DNA of 64,000 nt from Dichetophora obliterata (GCA_963920525.1 OY986439.1:43616193-43680192); one strand, 5' to 3'. Counted from the stretch's first letter, positions 10,735 through 23,150 are shown. Numbers and translations: made by a program. The notes: generated by a model not told the origin, from the letters alone.

Positions 10735-13629
10735 GAGCATCTATACATCTGAACTCTTTGATGAAACGTTCGAGGTTTTTCGCCGTGATCGATCATTGAC
10801 ACCAACTGGCTTAACAAGAGGTGGTGGTGTCTTAATTGCTATCCGTGCAGTTTATCATTGTCAGCAGATATCATTGCTAAACACATCCGATCTCTTGGAA
10901 CAAATATGCGTTCGTGTAGATTGCCCTTGGGATGGTGATGGTTCTAACTAAATTAAAAGTATATATATATTTGTATCTTATGTTCCACCTTGCTCTTCAA
11001 GTGAAGTTTATTCTATGCACTTTATTAATATTTTGAACGTAATTGATAGGCTCAAAGATAATGAATACCCGATTGTATTGGGTGATTTCAACTTAAGTAG
11101 TGTAAATTGGACTTATTCTAAGGATCTTTTAAGTATGATTCCGAACTCGATGTGCAACAATTTAGAAATCGATTTTTTAGACTCTGAATATTCCTTGGGT
11201 CTGATTCAAATAAACTCTGTCACAAATAGCTTGAACAAAATCTTAGATCTTATTTTTATTGATAATGATCTAAATGCCAATTATGTTGAATCGGATTTAT
11301 TTCTTTTAAATAATAGTTTTCATCATAAAGCACTTTTATTACAATTAGAAATTCTTATTAATGATACATCTGCCATAGAAGAAGATACTTTTGTTTTTGC
11401 ATTTAAAAAAGCTGATTACACAGCGATATCTACATTTTTATCGAGTGTGGATTGGCGTCTGGGTTTTGGTGATATCTTGTCAGATAATTATGACTTTTTT
11501 ATCGAAATTATAAATCAAGCATTTACTTGCTTTGTTCCTATTAAAAAGATAAGGAAAAGTTCTAAGCCGGAGTGGTTCAATAAAAGTCTTTCAAAAATAA
11601 AAAACCGTATGAACAAATTGTTCAAAAAAAGTAAAATAAATATATCTTTTCGTCAAAACTATTTACATGCGCGTAGTGAATACGCATCTCTTAAAGAATC
11701 GCTCTAGAAATCTCACCTTTATAAGCTGGAGTCTGATATTAGAGAAAATCCGAAGAACTTTTGGAATTTCTTAAATAAAAAAAGGAACACGAAGGTTTTC
11801 CCTAAAAATATGTTTTTTAACGAAAAAACTGCAAGTAGCACTTCAGACGTCACAACTCTTTTTGCTGATTATTTTCAATCGAATTTTTTATTAGACGACG
11901 GAGATGACGTGAACTGCCCTTTTTATTATAATGACAACCCTATTATTGAAATGGGTTCATTAGTTCTTTCTGATGATGATGTCTTACAAGATTTGTTCAC
12001 TCTAGACATTAATAAAGGAACTGGTCCTGATAATATTCCCACAATATTTCTAAAAAACTGCGCAGCTGTGCTAGCCCAGCCATTAACGCTTTTATTTAAT
12101 TTATCTTTAAAGACAGGGCAGCATTTGAATATTTGGAAAGAATCCATTATATTCCTTATCCATAAGTCTGGCTCTAGGCAAAATATAGCGAACTATCGAC
12201 CGATATCAAAATTGCCCTTGATCCCTAAATTATTTGAGTCAATTGTCAAAAAACACATTTATGCTAGAATTAAAAACTCTATCTCTGAATTCCAACACGG
12301 TTTTGTTAGTGGTAAATCTGCTTCTACAAACCTAACACTGTTCTCTCACTTCATTAAAACTGAAATGGAAAAAGGCATTTTTACTGATTTCGCCAAAGCC
12401 TTTGATAGAGTTCAGCACTCCATTATGGTTAAAAAACTTTCCCTAATGGGGTTTCATTCCTCTTTGTTATCCTGGCTGAGGAATTACCTTTCTGATAGAT
12501 ATCAAGTTGTTCATATTGGTAACTGCTACTCAAAATCTATTACCAACCATTCTGGTTTGCCCCAAGGAAGCCACCTTGGACCTCTATTGTTTGTCTTGTT
12601 CATCAACGATCTCCCAAACTTTTTACAGCATACTAACTGTTTGATGTATCCTGATGATGTTAAACTGTTTAATTCGGTTTCTTCACCTTCCGACCATCGA
12701 CTTCTTCAAATTGATTTAAACAATATGATTAAATGGTGTTCAGTTAATAGACTTTATTTAAATATTGCCAAATGCAACATTATGTCTTTTTATATGAAAA
12801 AAGAACCAAATTTTTTTAATAACTCAATCGCAAATAGTGGTCTTTCACGTGTCGAGTCTACATCTAATCTGGGAATTCTATTTGATAGAAAAATTTTTTT
12901 CCAACCATTACGATTGCATAATTACTGAGGCTAATGCAATGATGGGTTTTTTGAGGCGTAATTCGAAGGAATTTAAGGATCCATATACCCTTACAACGTT
13001 ATTTTTATCTTTAGTAAGGTCTATCTTGGAATATGGATGTGTGATCTGGGATCCATATTACGAGGTAGATTCTTTGCGATTAGAAAGAATACAAAAACGT
13101 TTCACTCGTTACATAATGTTTAAATTAAATTGGAATTTTATGCCAACGTACGTATCCAGGTGTGCTCTTCTGGGTCTTAATACCTTAGCCTCCAGACTTA
13201 AATTTTTGCTTGTTATTTTTGTTCGCGATATTATTATGTCACATATAGACTGCGCGCCACTCCTCGCTCTTTTAAGAATATATGCGCCTGAGAGATATTT
13301 TAGGCAAAGAGATTTTTTTTTACATTCCGTATTATAGGACAAACTATGGCCGTAATGATCCTATTAATAATATGTGCTTAGCGTTCAATTCCATAAGTGC
13401 TCAAATAGATCTCACTCTGAATAGACAAACTTTTAAACAAAATTCATTAAGAATTGTTTAAAATGAATTTATAAAAGTTTATTCTTTATTATTCTTTATG
13501 TATTCTTTAATATAATTACGTTTACATTTTATTAGTTTTAAATCATATTGTTTTTATAATTTATATGTTATTACTCAAACTGTTAAACGATTGTTGATAG
13601 TTAAAATAGAAATAAATAAATAAATAAAC
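10735..13629 (+). mobile_element. Non-LTR retrotransposon A (CR1/jockey-type), 5' shortened
   Basis: The element carries the endonuclease C-terminal part, RT and thumb regions of ORF2 and ends in a TAAA repeat tail at about 13610-13629. The first recognisable endonuclease codons are near 10742. A short match to LINE B (CTAATTTT..CGTTAT near 10700 and 19360) hints that part of the 5' UTR may also be present with an internal deletion. Target duplications were not identified. Confidence 0.85.
10742..13462 (+). pseudogene. LINE A ORF2: endonuclease and reverse transcriptase, inactivated
   Basis: One frame runs from about 10742 to 12900, with stops at 10949-10951 and 11705-11707. Endonuclease landmarks are RGGGVLIAI (about 10820), YIFVSYVPPCSSSEVY (about 10965) and GDFNLSSVNW (about 11080). 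RT landmarks are NYRPISKLP, GFVSGKSASTNL, DFAKAFDRVQHS and LPQGSHLGPLLF. The catalytic YADD box is YPDD (about 12650), so the polymerase is dead apart from the stops. A frameshift near 12900 leads into the thumb (ERIQKRFTRYI), and another in a T run near 13315 leads to the C-terminus (IPYYRTNYGRNDPINN). Confidence 0.88.
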
Positions 13630-13926
13630 ATATAACTGAGTTTTTGGTTATATCTATCTATCTGGTGAGATTTAGGTACCTATAACCTGTAATTATGTTA
13701 ACCCTAACTAGAGAAAGCGAGAAAGCTATATTTCGATGGTATTAGGAATTGATAAAAAACAAAGAGTGAGAAAGGGATGCCAAATCACGCGTATACATGA
13801 GTTTCGGTTACTTTCTTCCCAAGGCTCTTGCTAGCATAACCGAAACTTTGTATGAAGAGATAACCGAAATTTCAGTTTAGAAAAACCGATTTTTTTGGTT
13901 AAATAACCGATGGTCTTATTGTAGGG
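13630..13926. repeat. AT-rich spacer with dispersed AACCGAAA motifs
   Basis: The words AACCGAAA/AACCGA, or their complements, occur about five times between 13800 and 13915. They sit immediately outside the MITE at 13927. No gene. Confidence 0.5.
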
Positions 13927-14509
13927 TAGACAGTCTGTTTCGGCAACCGCTACATTTCCACTTCAGTAGTCTTCGACTCTATACAGAACTGTTGTTGTTG
14001 TTGTTGCTTTCTTAAAATCTTACTTGATGTTTAAATTCATGCAATAATTTAAATAAAAGATCACAATTAATTAACTAACTTCTATGGCGGAGCACTGCCA
14101 AATAAGTTCAATTAATTTCAAGTTAATTAAATAATCTAATAATTGATTGGACATTTGGTTGTGAAAATAGCCACCTTTCAGTTAAAAACCACTAGCTTCT
14201 AGCGAAGTAAGGGCTTGTTTCAATTCTATGGTGAATTTCGACAAATTGTCGAACACCAACGAATATTGAAATAAATAAGAAGCAACTAGAACAGATGGCA
14301 ACCTAGATAGAGTTGATGGCTGTAATCTTTAATTAGCTTACTGCTTTAAAATGTCATATGATTCAGTAGCCAATTTGAAAGTAAAATTCTTAAGAATTTG
14401 TTTAAACATGTGTGAAATCTTAAACGAATTCAAAAGTGATTTGATCACAGCTTAGTCACTCGAAGACTTCTGAAGAGGAAATGTAGGGATTTCCAAAACA
14501 GACTGTCTA
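13927..14509. mobile_element. TIR element (583 bp) with ~53-bp inverted repeats
   Basis: The left end is TAGACAGTCTGTTTCGG..., and the right end in reverse complement is TAGACAGTCTGTTTTGG.... The match continues through CTACATTTCC and CTTCAG.AGTCTTCGA to about 53 bp on each side. Repeat R starts directly inside the left TIR and again directly outside the right TIR. No coding capacity, so non-autonomous. Confidence 0.75.
13976..14070 (+). repeat. Dispersed repeat 'R', copy 2
   Basis: GACTCTATACAGA, a GTT run, CTTTCTTAAAATCTTACTTG and AAATTCATGCAATAATTT: the same order as copies 1 and 3. Confidence 0.7.
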
Positions 14510-14602
14510 GTCAGCTAAATGATTGACTCTATACAGAGTTGTTGTTGTTGTTGCCTTCTTAAAATCTTACTTGATCTGAAGTCACGATTAAATTCATGTT
14601 AT
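14510..14602 (+). repeat. Dispersed repeat 'R', copy 3
   Basis: GATTGACTCTATACAGAG, GTT run, CCTTCTTAAAATCTTACTTG and a GATTAAATTCATG stretch. It is in the same orientation as copy 2 and opposite to copy 1. Confidence 0.7.
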
Positions 14603-14654
14603 AAAGAGGAAAACGTAGACTAACTAAGCTAGCCAAGTCAATTACCGAACCTTA

Positions 14655-14877
14655 GGCCCCTATTATGTAAAATAACTCAACTTAAGTTGACTAGATTCAA
14701 CTAAATTTTTTTCATATAACGTATTACATTTATTTTAGTTGAACCATGTAGTTTGCCTTAATCTTTTAAGAATTTTCAAACAACATAGTTCAACTGGAAT
14801 GTATGTAATAAATTATGAGAAAAAAAATTAGTTGAATCTAGTCAACTTAAGTTGAGTTGTAATACATAATAGGGGCC
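14655..14877. mobile_element. MITE (223 bp), ~75-bp TIRs, TTA target duplication
   Basis: Both arms begin GGCCCCTATTATGTA and share AACTCAACTTAAGTTGACTA and GATTCAACTAA. They remain alignable to about 75 bp with few differences. TTA flanks both sides exactly (14652-14654 and 14878-14880), the target type of PIF/Harbinger and Tourist-like MITEs. The structure is almost a complete hairpin. Confidence 0.92.
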
Positions 14878-14880
14878 TTA

Positions 14881-16761
14881 ATCCCATGGATAACCTTTTG
14901 GGAGCTTTAAAAACAAGAATAGCCAAACACACGTTCTCTATTAGGGACAAATTATGTTAGCTTGTATAAAAAAAAGGTATGAGATACCAATCGAAACCTG
15001 CTGCAAGTTGATCTTCAGTATGCCGAAAAGGGTTGCGAAAGTAATCCAAAATAGGAGGATACACTGGATATTTAGCAATATACGGTTTTTATTTCTAATA
15101 CTGCTAAAAAATTTACAAACATCCATAATTTTCCTTACTGATTTTCTTTGTACTTAGTTTTTGTCCTCCTGATTTGGTATTTTTTTTATAATTAATGTAA
15201 AGAAAACATATATTGTTAGGTTTTATCTAATTTTTTACTTAAAGCAAATTTAAGAAAATAAAAGGACATGCAAGCACCTTTTATTTTTACCATTAGAGTA
15301 TGTCAAAGCAATGTTTTAAATGAAAACCGAAATCTTTTAAATACAAAACTGCTTTGACTTAACATATACGAATTTAACGAGTTACGACAAGGCTTCGTAA
15401 TAATTACCAAAATGCGCTTTTTTAATACAAATTCCAAAAAAGGTACGTTTTTGTTTCAGTGTAGAAACACTGCCAGATATTATAAATCATTGCTATATGT
15501 TGTTGAACAAACGAACAGCACACAAATATTGTTGCATGTAAATGAATTTAAATTTGGTTTTTTTGCAGAATGTCAGCAACAACATGGAGGCAGCAACACA
15601 AGCTTAGATATAATACTGCTTTTTGCCCATGGAAACTTTGCACTATCTGGAATTTTCAGATTTTTGTGTTGGATAAAAAAATATCTCTATATGTTTTTTT
15701 TTAAATAAAAACTCACAACAGAATTTCTTTTTTTTTTCTTATGCATGTCAGATGCAATCAATGGCAAAGTATAGCTCTACCTAAATACTCGAAAAAAATA
15801 TCTTTAATAGGCAGTAACAAAGAGATTTGTAAGCTTTAATCACTTTGAGATTTTTAAAAAGAGTAGAAGAAAAACATTATGAGTAAAAAGCCTAAACTAA
15901 GTTCATAAACTTAATGCGTTGTTATTTTGTCTTAATTGTGACATATTCTATATTTACTAAACATTTCATGCCTTTTTTTCTTGCCAAATTACGATTACTT
16001 TTGTTTTCTGCCACAAAAATATGCAGCAATAAATCATGTAATTTGTCACATCCAACAGTTAATGCGTAGAACAGTTGTTGTCATCAGTCCAAATGTGACA
16101 GTAGGAATGTTTAGAGCTTTTTATGATTTTTATCATTGTTTTTTTTTTTTTGTAAATTCAACACCATTAATTTCTATTTTTCAAATATAATTCTTCTACA
16201 GTTTCTTTTTAGAAATCACACGCTTCAAAAATGCAATCTTCATTATAAAATTGAAAAGTTTTCCAAATTTTTGCTGCTAAGACTTCGAAATTTTGCATAG
16301 TTACAAATTTGCTGTCAAAATGACTCTAATCTGCAAAGTTTTCATTATTGTTTAAATTTCTAAACAAAAACACAACATTAATGCTTAATAGTCTGCACAT
16401 GTTTGCCATCGAGTTGTATAAAAACGTGAATATAATGAACACTAGAGGCGAAAATCTGCGTACTTAGCAACTAATAAGCTGGCAACACTGCTAATTATAA
16501 ATACAGCAACATACGATGGCTGCTGCTTGGAATAGTAAATAAGGCATCGCACAGTGTAACTTTAGCGGCCATAACTAAAAAATTAAACATTCGCAGAAAT
16601 GAATACGCAGATCGACTTATAAATTTTCAGCTAAGAGAAATATGTCACTATTTTTTAAATATATGGACAATTGACAAGATGCAAAAAATGGATTTTTGAC
16701 GATATGCAAAAACAAACATGTTCTTCGATCTTGCATAAGCTTTCGTATAATGATTCGACAT
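14881..16761. other. Unassigned AT-rich sequence
   Basis: No recognised gene. A 98-codon ORF at 15412-15708 begins with ATG and contains a good splice-acceptor-like tract (TTTGGTTTTTTTGCAG near 15570), but its protein is unremarkable. I treat it as unsupported. Confidence 0.4.
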
Positions 16762-17184
16762 TTATGCCCGTATTCACCAACCTTAATATAATACTCTCTT
16801 TAATTTAGCAGTTGTTTTAGTTAGCTATTTTTTTTTTTGTATTCACCAACCAATCTAAATTTTTTTGTTTCGAACGTATGTTCGAATTTTTTTGACAGCT
16901 CAACGTTTTTATTTAAATTAGTTTTCTTTTATAACTAAGGCAAAATTTGAAACAAATAAGAGTTGTTTTAGATAAATATCATGACTATTTATCAAGTTTA
17001 GTGAGTTTTTGTCTGTAACTCCGGCGCTTTTATTAAAAGTAAGTACATTTTAGTCTGCCACGAGCGCTGTCTTTTCAATATTTGAAAAAAAAATTAAGCA
17101 TACTTTTGGGTGTTGTTTCGTTTTTAGGTTGGAATGGACTGCTAATTTATAAAGAAGTCAGCTATTGCTTACAATTTAAAAACG

Positions 17185-17478
17185 ATGAAAGTAACAGGAA
17201 GAAAAATTTTAAAAGATTGTGAAAAAAGGAAATTAATTGAAATTGTGGTAAAATATAAAGACATCATAATAAATAAAAAAACGGATGCGGTATCCTTAGA
17301 GCCAAAAAGGAAGACATGGGAGAATATTACCGATGAATTCAATGCCACACACATCAGCCATAGTCCCCCTATGAAACAGCTTCAAAATGTTTATAGAAAT
17401 TCCAAATCAGAACTTAAAAAGGGCTTAGCAACGATTCCAATTGTGCAGTTTTGGTTAATCAGCTTCACACCAATTTAA
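17185..17478 (+). CDS. Myb/SANT-like (MADF-like) accessory protein of Harbinger, probably truncated
   Basis: 97 codons from ATG at 17185. Residues 10-80 have the expected pattern for the trihelical Myb-like DNA-binding domain: a lysine-rich first helix (RKILKDCEKRKLIEIVVKY), K.KTWENITDEFNA with the conserved tryptophan, and a third helix QLQNVYRNSKSELKK. In Harbinger elements this protein helps move the transposase to the nucleus and bind DNA. The frame ends soon after the domain, shorter than usual, probably through a frameshift. Confidence 0.65.
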   Translation: MKVTGRKILKDCEKRKLIEIVVKYKDIIINKKTDAVSLEPKRKTWENITDEFNATHISHSPPMKQLQNVYRNSKSELKKGLATIPIVQFWLISFTPI

Positions 17479-17739
17479 AATAAAAGACACTGATGCATTG
17501 CATAAATGCGTTTACGAAGTCAGCCTTACTGTTTAAAATTGCTTCTTTTTAACATTAGGTTCCTATGAAATCTTATATTACTAATATAATAATAATATAA
17601 GAAGTTAAAAAAGTTCAATTTTTATCTAAAAAAATTGTTTATATATTGTTGGTGGCGGTAATAATTAGATGTATTTGTCATTGAAGAACTCTGTACTTCT
17701 GGTAAGAATTGAGGTATGTCTGCATCAGGAGGTGAAACT

Positions 17740-18666
17740 GGTCACGTACCAAATTGTGAAGTTCTGATACTGCAACTATAATAACAACAGCAGTTTTAAG
17801 TTTGCAACGCATCTCTTTAAATAAGAATGTTAAAATAATAGCAAATAAATATATATATATATATATATATTATTACTTGTTCCCACTACTGGAAATCTTC
17901 GTTTACACACCCCTATTGTCCTCTTTACGATATCGCGAGTTTTAATTAAAGCAGCTTGATAACGTACTTCAGATTGAGATTGTGGATTATTCAGTGGCGT
18001 CAGCAAATAATTTATACAAGAATAACCAGAAAAGTAACCCTTTCTATTTCTAAATAGATCCCCATTTGAACCACCAGGAGATTGTATGGGGACATGAGTT
18101 CCTATTACAGATAAGAATATAATATATTGTTATTTATTATATTGATTTCTGTAGCCTTATAATTTTACCATCAATTACAAAAATCAGATTTGGCATCCTA
18201 GCAATATTATAAAACTGAAGATTAGTAGTAGCAATTTCCCCAGGAGAAGAAGCTAAAGAAATTGCTCGCTAGAGAAGCAATTGCTTTTGAAACGTCCAGT
18301 ATAACTCTACAAACAGTTGGCTGCGATACACCGAATGCGTCAGCCAAAATAATTTGGAAGGCACCAGTGGCATAATAGCGTAGTCAAAAGAATTTGTTGT
18401 TCCACAGTTAGTGGGTTATTCCTCTGGTCTAAGAAGGAAATTCTATCTTTTATATGATCCACAAGGGCAGCTACCATTGTTCGTGGTAGCCTGAATCGCC
18501 TTTCAAATTCTTCCTCACTTAGGTGATTCCAAGAGGTCCTCTTATATTGAAATGCTGGTCGGTTGCAGCACCGCTCATCATCCTCGCTGCTGCTTTCTTC
18601 ATTAGAACTACTGGAGCTACTACTATTTCCTAGCAAAATGATGCCATTAATTATATATTGCGACAT
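17740..18666 (-). pseudogene. Harbinger transposase, frameshifted
   Basis: It starts at ATG 18666-18664 (MSQYIINGI), then a Ser/Glu-rich linker and W..LSEEEFERRFRLPRTM, the usual N-terminal motif. Later pieces lie in changing frames: GAFQIILADAFGVSQPTVCR, FYNIARMPNLIFVIDG with the first catalytic aspartate, PGGSNGDLFRNRKGYFS, TRDIVKRTIGVCKRRFPV and near 17780 KLKTAVVIIVAVSELHNL. The DDE domain is therefore ordered correctly but broken by several indels, and the stretch between GYFS and the RRF motif is shortened. It cannot make an active enzyme. Confidence 0.88.
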
Positions 18667-18866
18667 TATAACAAAAAGTTTTTTGATTCTTTAAAAAAAA
18701 TAAAATACTTGAATTTATGATTTTCGAAACAGCTGTTTTAAATTATGACAGATATTTCAACTCTAGCTGAAATTTAGCTTCAATGAATTTATTAATATTG
18801 GTGAATATCAAAAAGGCAAAAACAGTACGCTAAAAAAAGTAGTAAGGTTGGTGAATACGGGCATTA

Positions 18867-19340
18867 ATGTAAATCAAAAACAGAAGGAAATTTATATGCG
18901 CTTTTTTAAAATCTATAAACTGAGTTTTCTGTATAGAATTTTTCACCTAGTGCAAAAATGTTCCAATAGGTGGCGCTTCACAACTAAATTTAAAAACCGA
19001 ATAACTTAACAAAAAAACTTGGATATTGAAATTTAAGTCAAAGGTGTTATCAAACTCAATTCCTAGAATTAATATAAAGGGTATAAGGCAATGGGGCGCG
19101 GCACACAATCTCCTTCAAATTGGGAAGAACGACGATTTTTATAGAAACTAATCACCACAAAAAATATGTGCGAGATTAGAAAAGAGAACGTGGTACTTCA
19201 CCAAAACCAAAAAATCGATTACTCCGAAACAAACCATCTGATTGAATTCATACATTCGTGACCGATGATTTTGATACAGATACAAAACATAAGCTGCAAA
19301 TTTATAAATACATAGGTAAGGTGAAGCAAAACGCGCCAGG
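18867..19340. other. Spacer with repeat debris
   Basis: Contains the ATAGGTGGCGCTTC motif near 18970, the reverse of one at about 5789. No gene seen. Confidence 0.4.
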
Positions 19341-21135
19341 AAATAGCCAGTTGTAGATAATACTAATTTTGGCGTTATGGTTAGCATGAAGGTTTAAGAT
19401 TCGTGCATTTCAATGCTAGAATTTTAAATAACTTTAAGCTAGATTACGTGTGACCTGTTCTTGTGGAATCTTCAGTTGATGTCATTTGTGTCTCAGAAAC
19501 TATGTTTTACAAGGACATATATGGCTCCTATCTAAACCTGAAAAATTTCAAACTTTCTTGAAACGACAAACAAGAAAAGAGAGGTGGTGGGGTTACAACT
19601 TATTGTATGAAACATTTAATTTTAGGGGTAGCTCAAGCCAGTTTAACATACAAATTTTGAACTTTGGTATCTAAGGCAATGTTATTAAAGTATTTATTTT
19701 ATGTGCTTATAATCCTAACCGAAACTGTAATTTGTATCCCTTTTTTACATTCATTGTCAAATTTTGCTATTGATTATGAACACTTTGTTATATCTGGAGA
19801 TTTAAACATTAATCTACTTCAATAGGACAATCTTTCCAAAAGCTTTCTCAACCGTATCTCAGAAGTTGGACTTACTGTTTTTGACTCTGTTTTGGCCACT
19901 AGGTTTTTCAAGCAATATCCTGCCGAGCCTGCTAGACATTTTTATGGCAAATTTCGCTTGTATCTGATCACAACCTCCTCTTCTGTGCGCTTAATAACTG
20001 CCTTGTACCTGTTGTACCCGTGTGTTACTTTTCACACCGTAATTTTAGGTCTATTGATAGCAACTCTTTACCCAATGATTTGTCATTAATAAACTGGTCA
20101 GACTGTTGGTTTTTAAATTTAATTGATGACAAACTTTACTATTTTATTAATAAAAGTAATACTCTTTTGGACTCACATGTTCCCTATCGCAGGCACCGTG
20201 TCCTTAATAATATTTGCATCTGGTTTATGCAGACTGTTAAAGTAGCAGTAAAAAAACGGTCAAAGACCTATCGTAAATGGAAGCGTAACCCCAGTGCGTT
20301 CAATAGGGAAGAGCAGAGAAGAGCCAGGAACGAAGCTTCATTTGCTGTTAAGTTTTCCAAGTCAAATTTTTTTAACCCTGCTTTTCCTTCAAAACACTTG
20401 TGGAGAACCAGAAAGGTATTGGAAATTGCAACAAAAACATTGAAGCCTGATGAAAAGATCCTATTCATCAGGCTTCAGGCTTTAAGGCATTGAAGCCTGA
20501 TGAATAGATCCTAACCAGTTGAAAGATTTTTTTGTTGCTACATTAACTAGAAAAATCTTCATTGAACGGTTTTGATACCACCATTGATGATGATAGCGAC
20601 TTTATGATTCTGAATCGAATTCAGTTTAAGGCGGTTAGTGAATTGGGTGTAGCTCGATGCATAAGCAAAATAAAATCAAATAAAATCATCCTGGGGAGAT
20701 GGATTTTCCAAAAAGTTTATTACGCTTATTTTATCGTATGTCCTTAGTCCGCTTGCTCACATAATAAAAATCTGCTTTTCTACTTCGCCTTATCCACAGG
20801 CTTGGAAGGTAGTGACTATTATTCTTGTAGTAAAAAACCAAATGCTTGTGCCCCATTTGATTTCCGTCCAATAAGTCGTATGTCCTCGATATCCAAAGTA
20901 TGTAATGCGCACATGGCCGAACGGATATCCCACCACTTAAGCCTATTCAATCTCATGTCACATGTGATCTACTACTGTGGCCAAAATACTTGATAACATA
21001 AAAGTACCCTATGATTCAGGCGATCTGACACTGCTGCTAACTAGATTTGTCTAAAATTTTCGATACCGTCAGCTACTCTATTCTCTGCAGAAAACTCTAT
21101 CAACATGTTTGTCTGAGGCTTTCGACTGACAGAAA
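19340..21135 (+). pseudogene. Non-LTR retrotransposon B, heavily decayed
   Basis: In shifting frames I can follow an endonuclease start (HFNARILNNFKLDY, then VDVICVSET near 19480), RGGGV near 19585, ISGDLNINLL near 19795, an ORF2 middle segment (20170-20450), RT motif FRPISRMSSISKV (about 20865) and LDLSKIFDTVSYSIL (about 21045). This is the normal order of an APE-type LINE. No YADD box or tail is left. A local templated duplication interrupts it at 20439-20513. Confidence 0.75.
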
Positions 21136-22474
21136 ATTATAACATCGTTAAATTAAGATAGATCTATACTAACAATGAGCTTTAAGATAGATCTTTGATT
21201 TTAATGAGCTTTGGAGCTTTAATAGAAGATGAAATTCTAAAGTTGACGTATTTTTTTATATCTGCTAAGTTCAAAGTTAAGGCTTTCAAAATGGCGTTCG
21301 AAATTTCAAAAAAATTGCGTTTTTTCACAATAACTTTAATATTACATATTGAAACATACACAAATTAGGCATTAAATGAAAGGTACTGAAATTGCACGTC
21401 GTATATAATATAAAACATTATTTGTTTTTGTTTTTTTGTTTTTGTTTATTTTAATAAATTTTTACTCATATTGTATTGACTACGTTTCTTTACCATCCAT
21501 GTGAATGTGAATCCTTATATAATTTAGTTAGTTACCTTTTTTTTTTGTAATTTAAGGTTTTTCAATTAAAAATTAATTTTAAAAAATTCACAATTGTGTA
21601 CATATTGATTTATTAATATGTAATTACTATTTTAAATAAAGTATACATATAAAAAAAAATTAAAGTTTTTTTGTCTACTTTAGTTAATGGTAATATCAAA
21701 TATACACAGTGGCAAAAAAAGAGTTAAAAAGGAATAAAAATTAATTAAGATATTTACATTTTCAAATTGTTTTTGGCTTTAATTAAACTTTTTCTTCTCG
21801 TGATACATGGCTACCCTCATGCCAAGGACTTTAAAACTATTATTTATAAATTATGTGCTTAAACTAATAAATCTAACGAAAAAACACATAATTTCAAGAC
21901 TTAAAATGCGCATAACTCCTCTTTCAAGCCCACTAAAATAAAATTTGAACAGTTTACTTTCTAACAAACTTTATATTTTTCAGTTAGGCACTCATTTTGG
22001 GTAAAAAGCACCAGTTTTATTTTGAATAACTACATTTTTGGAAAGAACTGCCTTGTGACCTCTAAACCTTTTTAAAAATCTGAAAAATTTCTAAAAATGA
22101 AATTTCGGGGCGAACTTTTGAATTCCACTTCAGCCACTCAAAATGTTGACAAAAAAAGTTTGCGCTCTAATGTACATAAGTAATTATTTGAATTAGATAA
22201 AATTCAGCAAGTTACAACCTTTTAAAAAGTTAGGCATTTTTGTGATTTTAGCTGCGTTCCTTTCGCTTTTATATAATCGCGATAACAAATTTTCTCTAAG
22301 GAATGGCAAGAAAAATGACTCATAGAAAGCACTACCGTTGCAGCAAAACTAAATTCAAACAAACAATATGACCCAATAACTATTAGGTAGCGATACCTTA
22401 GTGAACGATGTTTTTATCTGAATGTGTTTTACTCCAAACGTCAGAAAAATTGTAAATTTTATTGATTTAGTTAT
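21136..22474. other. AT-rich spacer, no gene
   Basis: A short duplication (AAGATAGATCT with AATGAGCTTT) occurs twice near 21155-21215. Nothing else recognised. Confidence 0.4.
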
Positions 22475-23150
22475 TGTAAATATTATATTGTATTGTATTG
22501 TATTTAATTTAATTTAATTATTGAATATAGGTAGCTGTCAAGATTACCTAATAGTGATTGTATCATTCATGCAATAAATGCAAAACATGAAATTACAGCT
22601 CATAAAAATATATAGGTTCAATACCTGTGTTTCAAATTTTTTAAAGCCTATATCACAATTTTATATGCAGAGCAACAATAATTCTATTTGTTATAGGATT
22701 ATTATTTTTGTTTGTGCTTCGCACGTAAAAAAAAATAATCTGGATTATTTTGAAGCAAATGAAACGCAGCTAATGTCATTACAAAGAAATTTCAAGGTAT
22801 CATAGGGCCGTAGGACTAAGAAGTACAGATTCCTTTGAACAGAGAGGTTCGGGTAAAAAGTTAACAGGTGGTCTATTGTAGCTGGGCAATTGCAAAAAGT
22901 GCAGTTATTGGAACTGGACCCCATCAAAAGATGCTCACGAATAAGCTTTGTGTGTCCTAGCCGTAGTCGCGTGAATGATATGATGGTAAAAGTTGATGCT
23001 GCGCTTGGATAATGCGATATTACACGGTCAGGATTTATATCAGAATAATGTTGAATGTATTTAGTATAGCATTCTACGTTTTCTTGCAGATGGCAGTTTT
23101 ACGATAAAGTCATTGATGTCCTTAGCGGTAAATAAATTAGCGTTAGCGGT
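22475..23150 (-). mobile_element. LINE relic C (I/R1/LOA-type 3' end with zinc-knuckle tail)
   Basis: On the minus strand a frame from about 23130 to 22745 reads AKDINDFIVKLPS, FTRLRLGHTKLIREHLL, then C-x2-C ... DHLLTFYPNLSVQR. The RLR.GHT..T/I..HLL and C..C....T..H.L...P sequence is the conserved C-terminus after RNase H in I, R1 and LOA-type elements. A pentameric tail (TACAA-type, reverse of ATTGTATTGTATTGT at about 22480-22505) fits a LINE 3' end. Everything 5' of this is missing. Confidence 0.75.

Larger units (their letters stand above)
16765..18863. mobile_element. PIF/Harbinger element, both ends and TTA duplication present
   Basis: 21-bp TIRs are at 16765-16785 and 18843-18863, both starting TGCCCGTATTCACCAACCTT. 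TTA flanks them at 16762-16764 and 18864-18866. The 2.1 kb interior holds the usual pair of Harbinger genes, facing each other: a Myb/SANT-like gene on plus and a transposase on minus. A second TATTCACCAACC (about 16840) and a related TTGGTGAATA (about 18797) are subterminal repeats. An (AT)n microsatellite lies at about 17848-17870. Confidence 0.93.

Noticed and set aside
15412..15708. 98-codon ORF starting with ATG and containing a splice-acceptor-like tract
   Set aside because: No recognisable domain and no supporting promoter or second exon.
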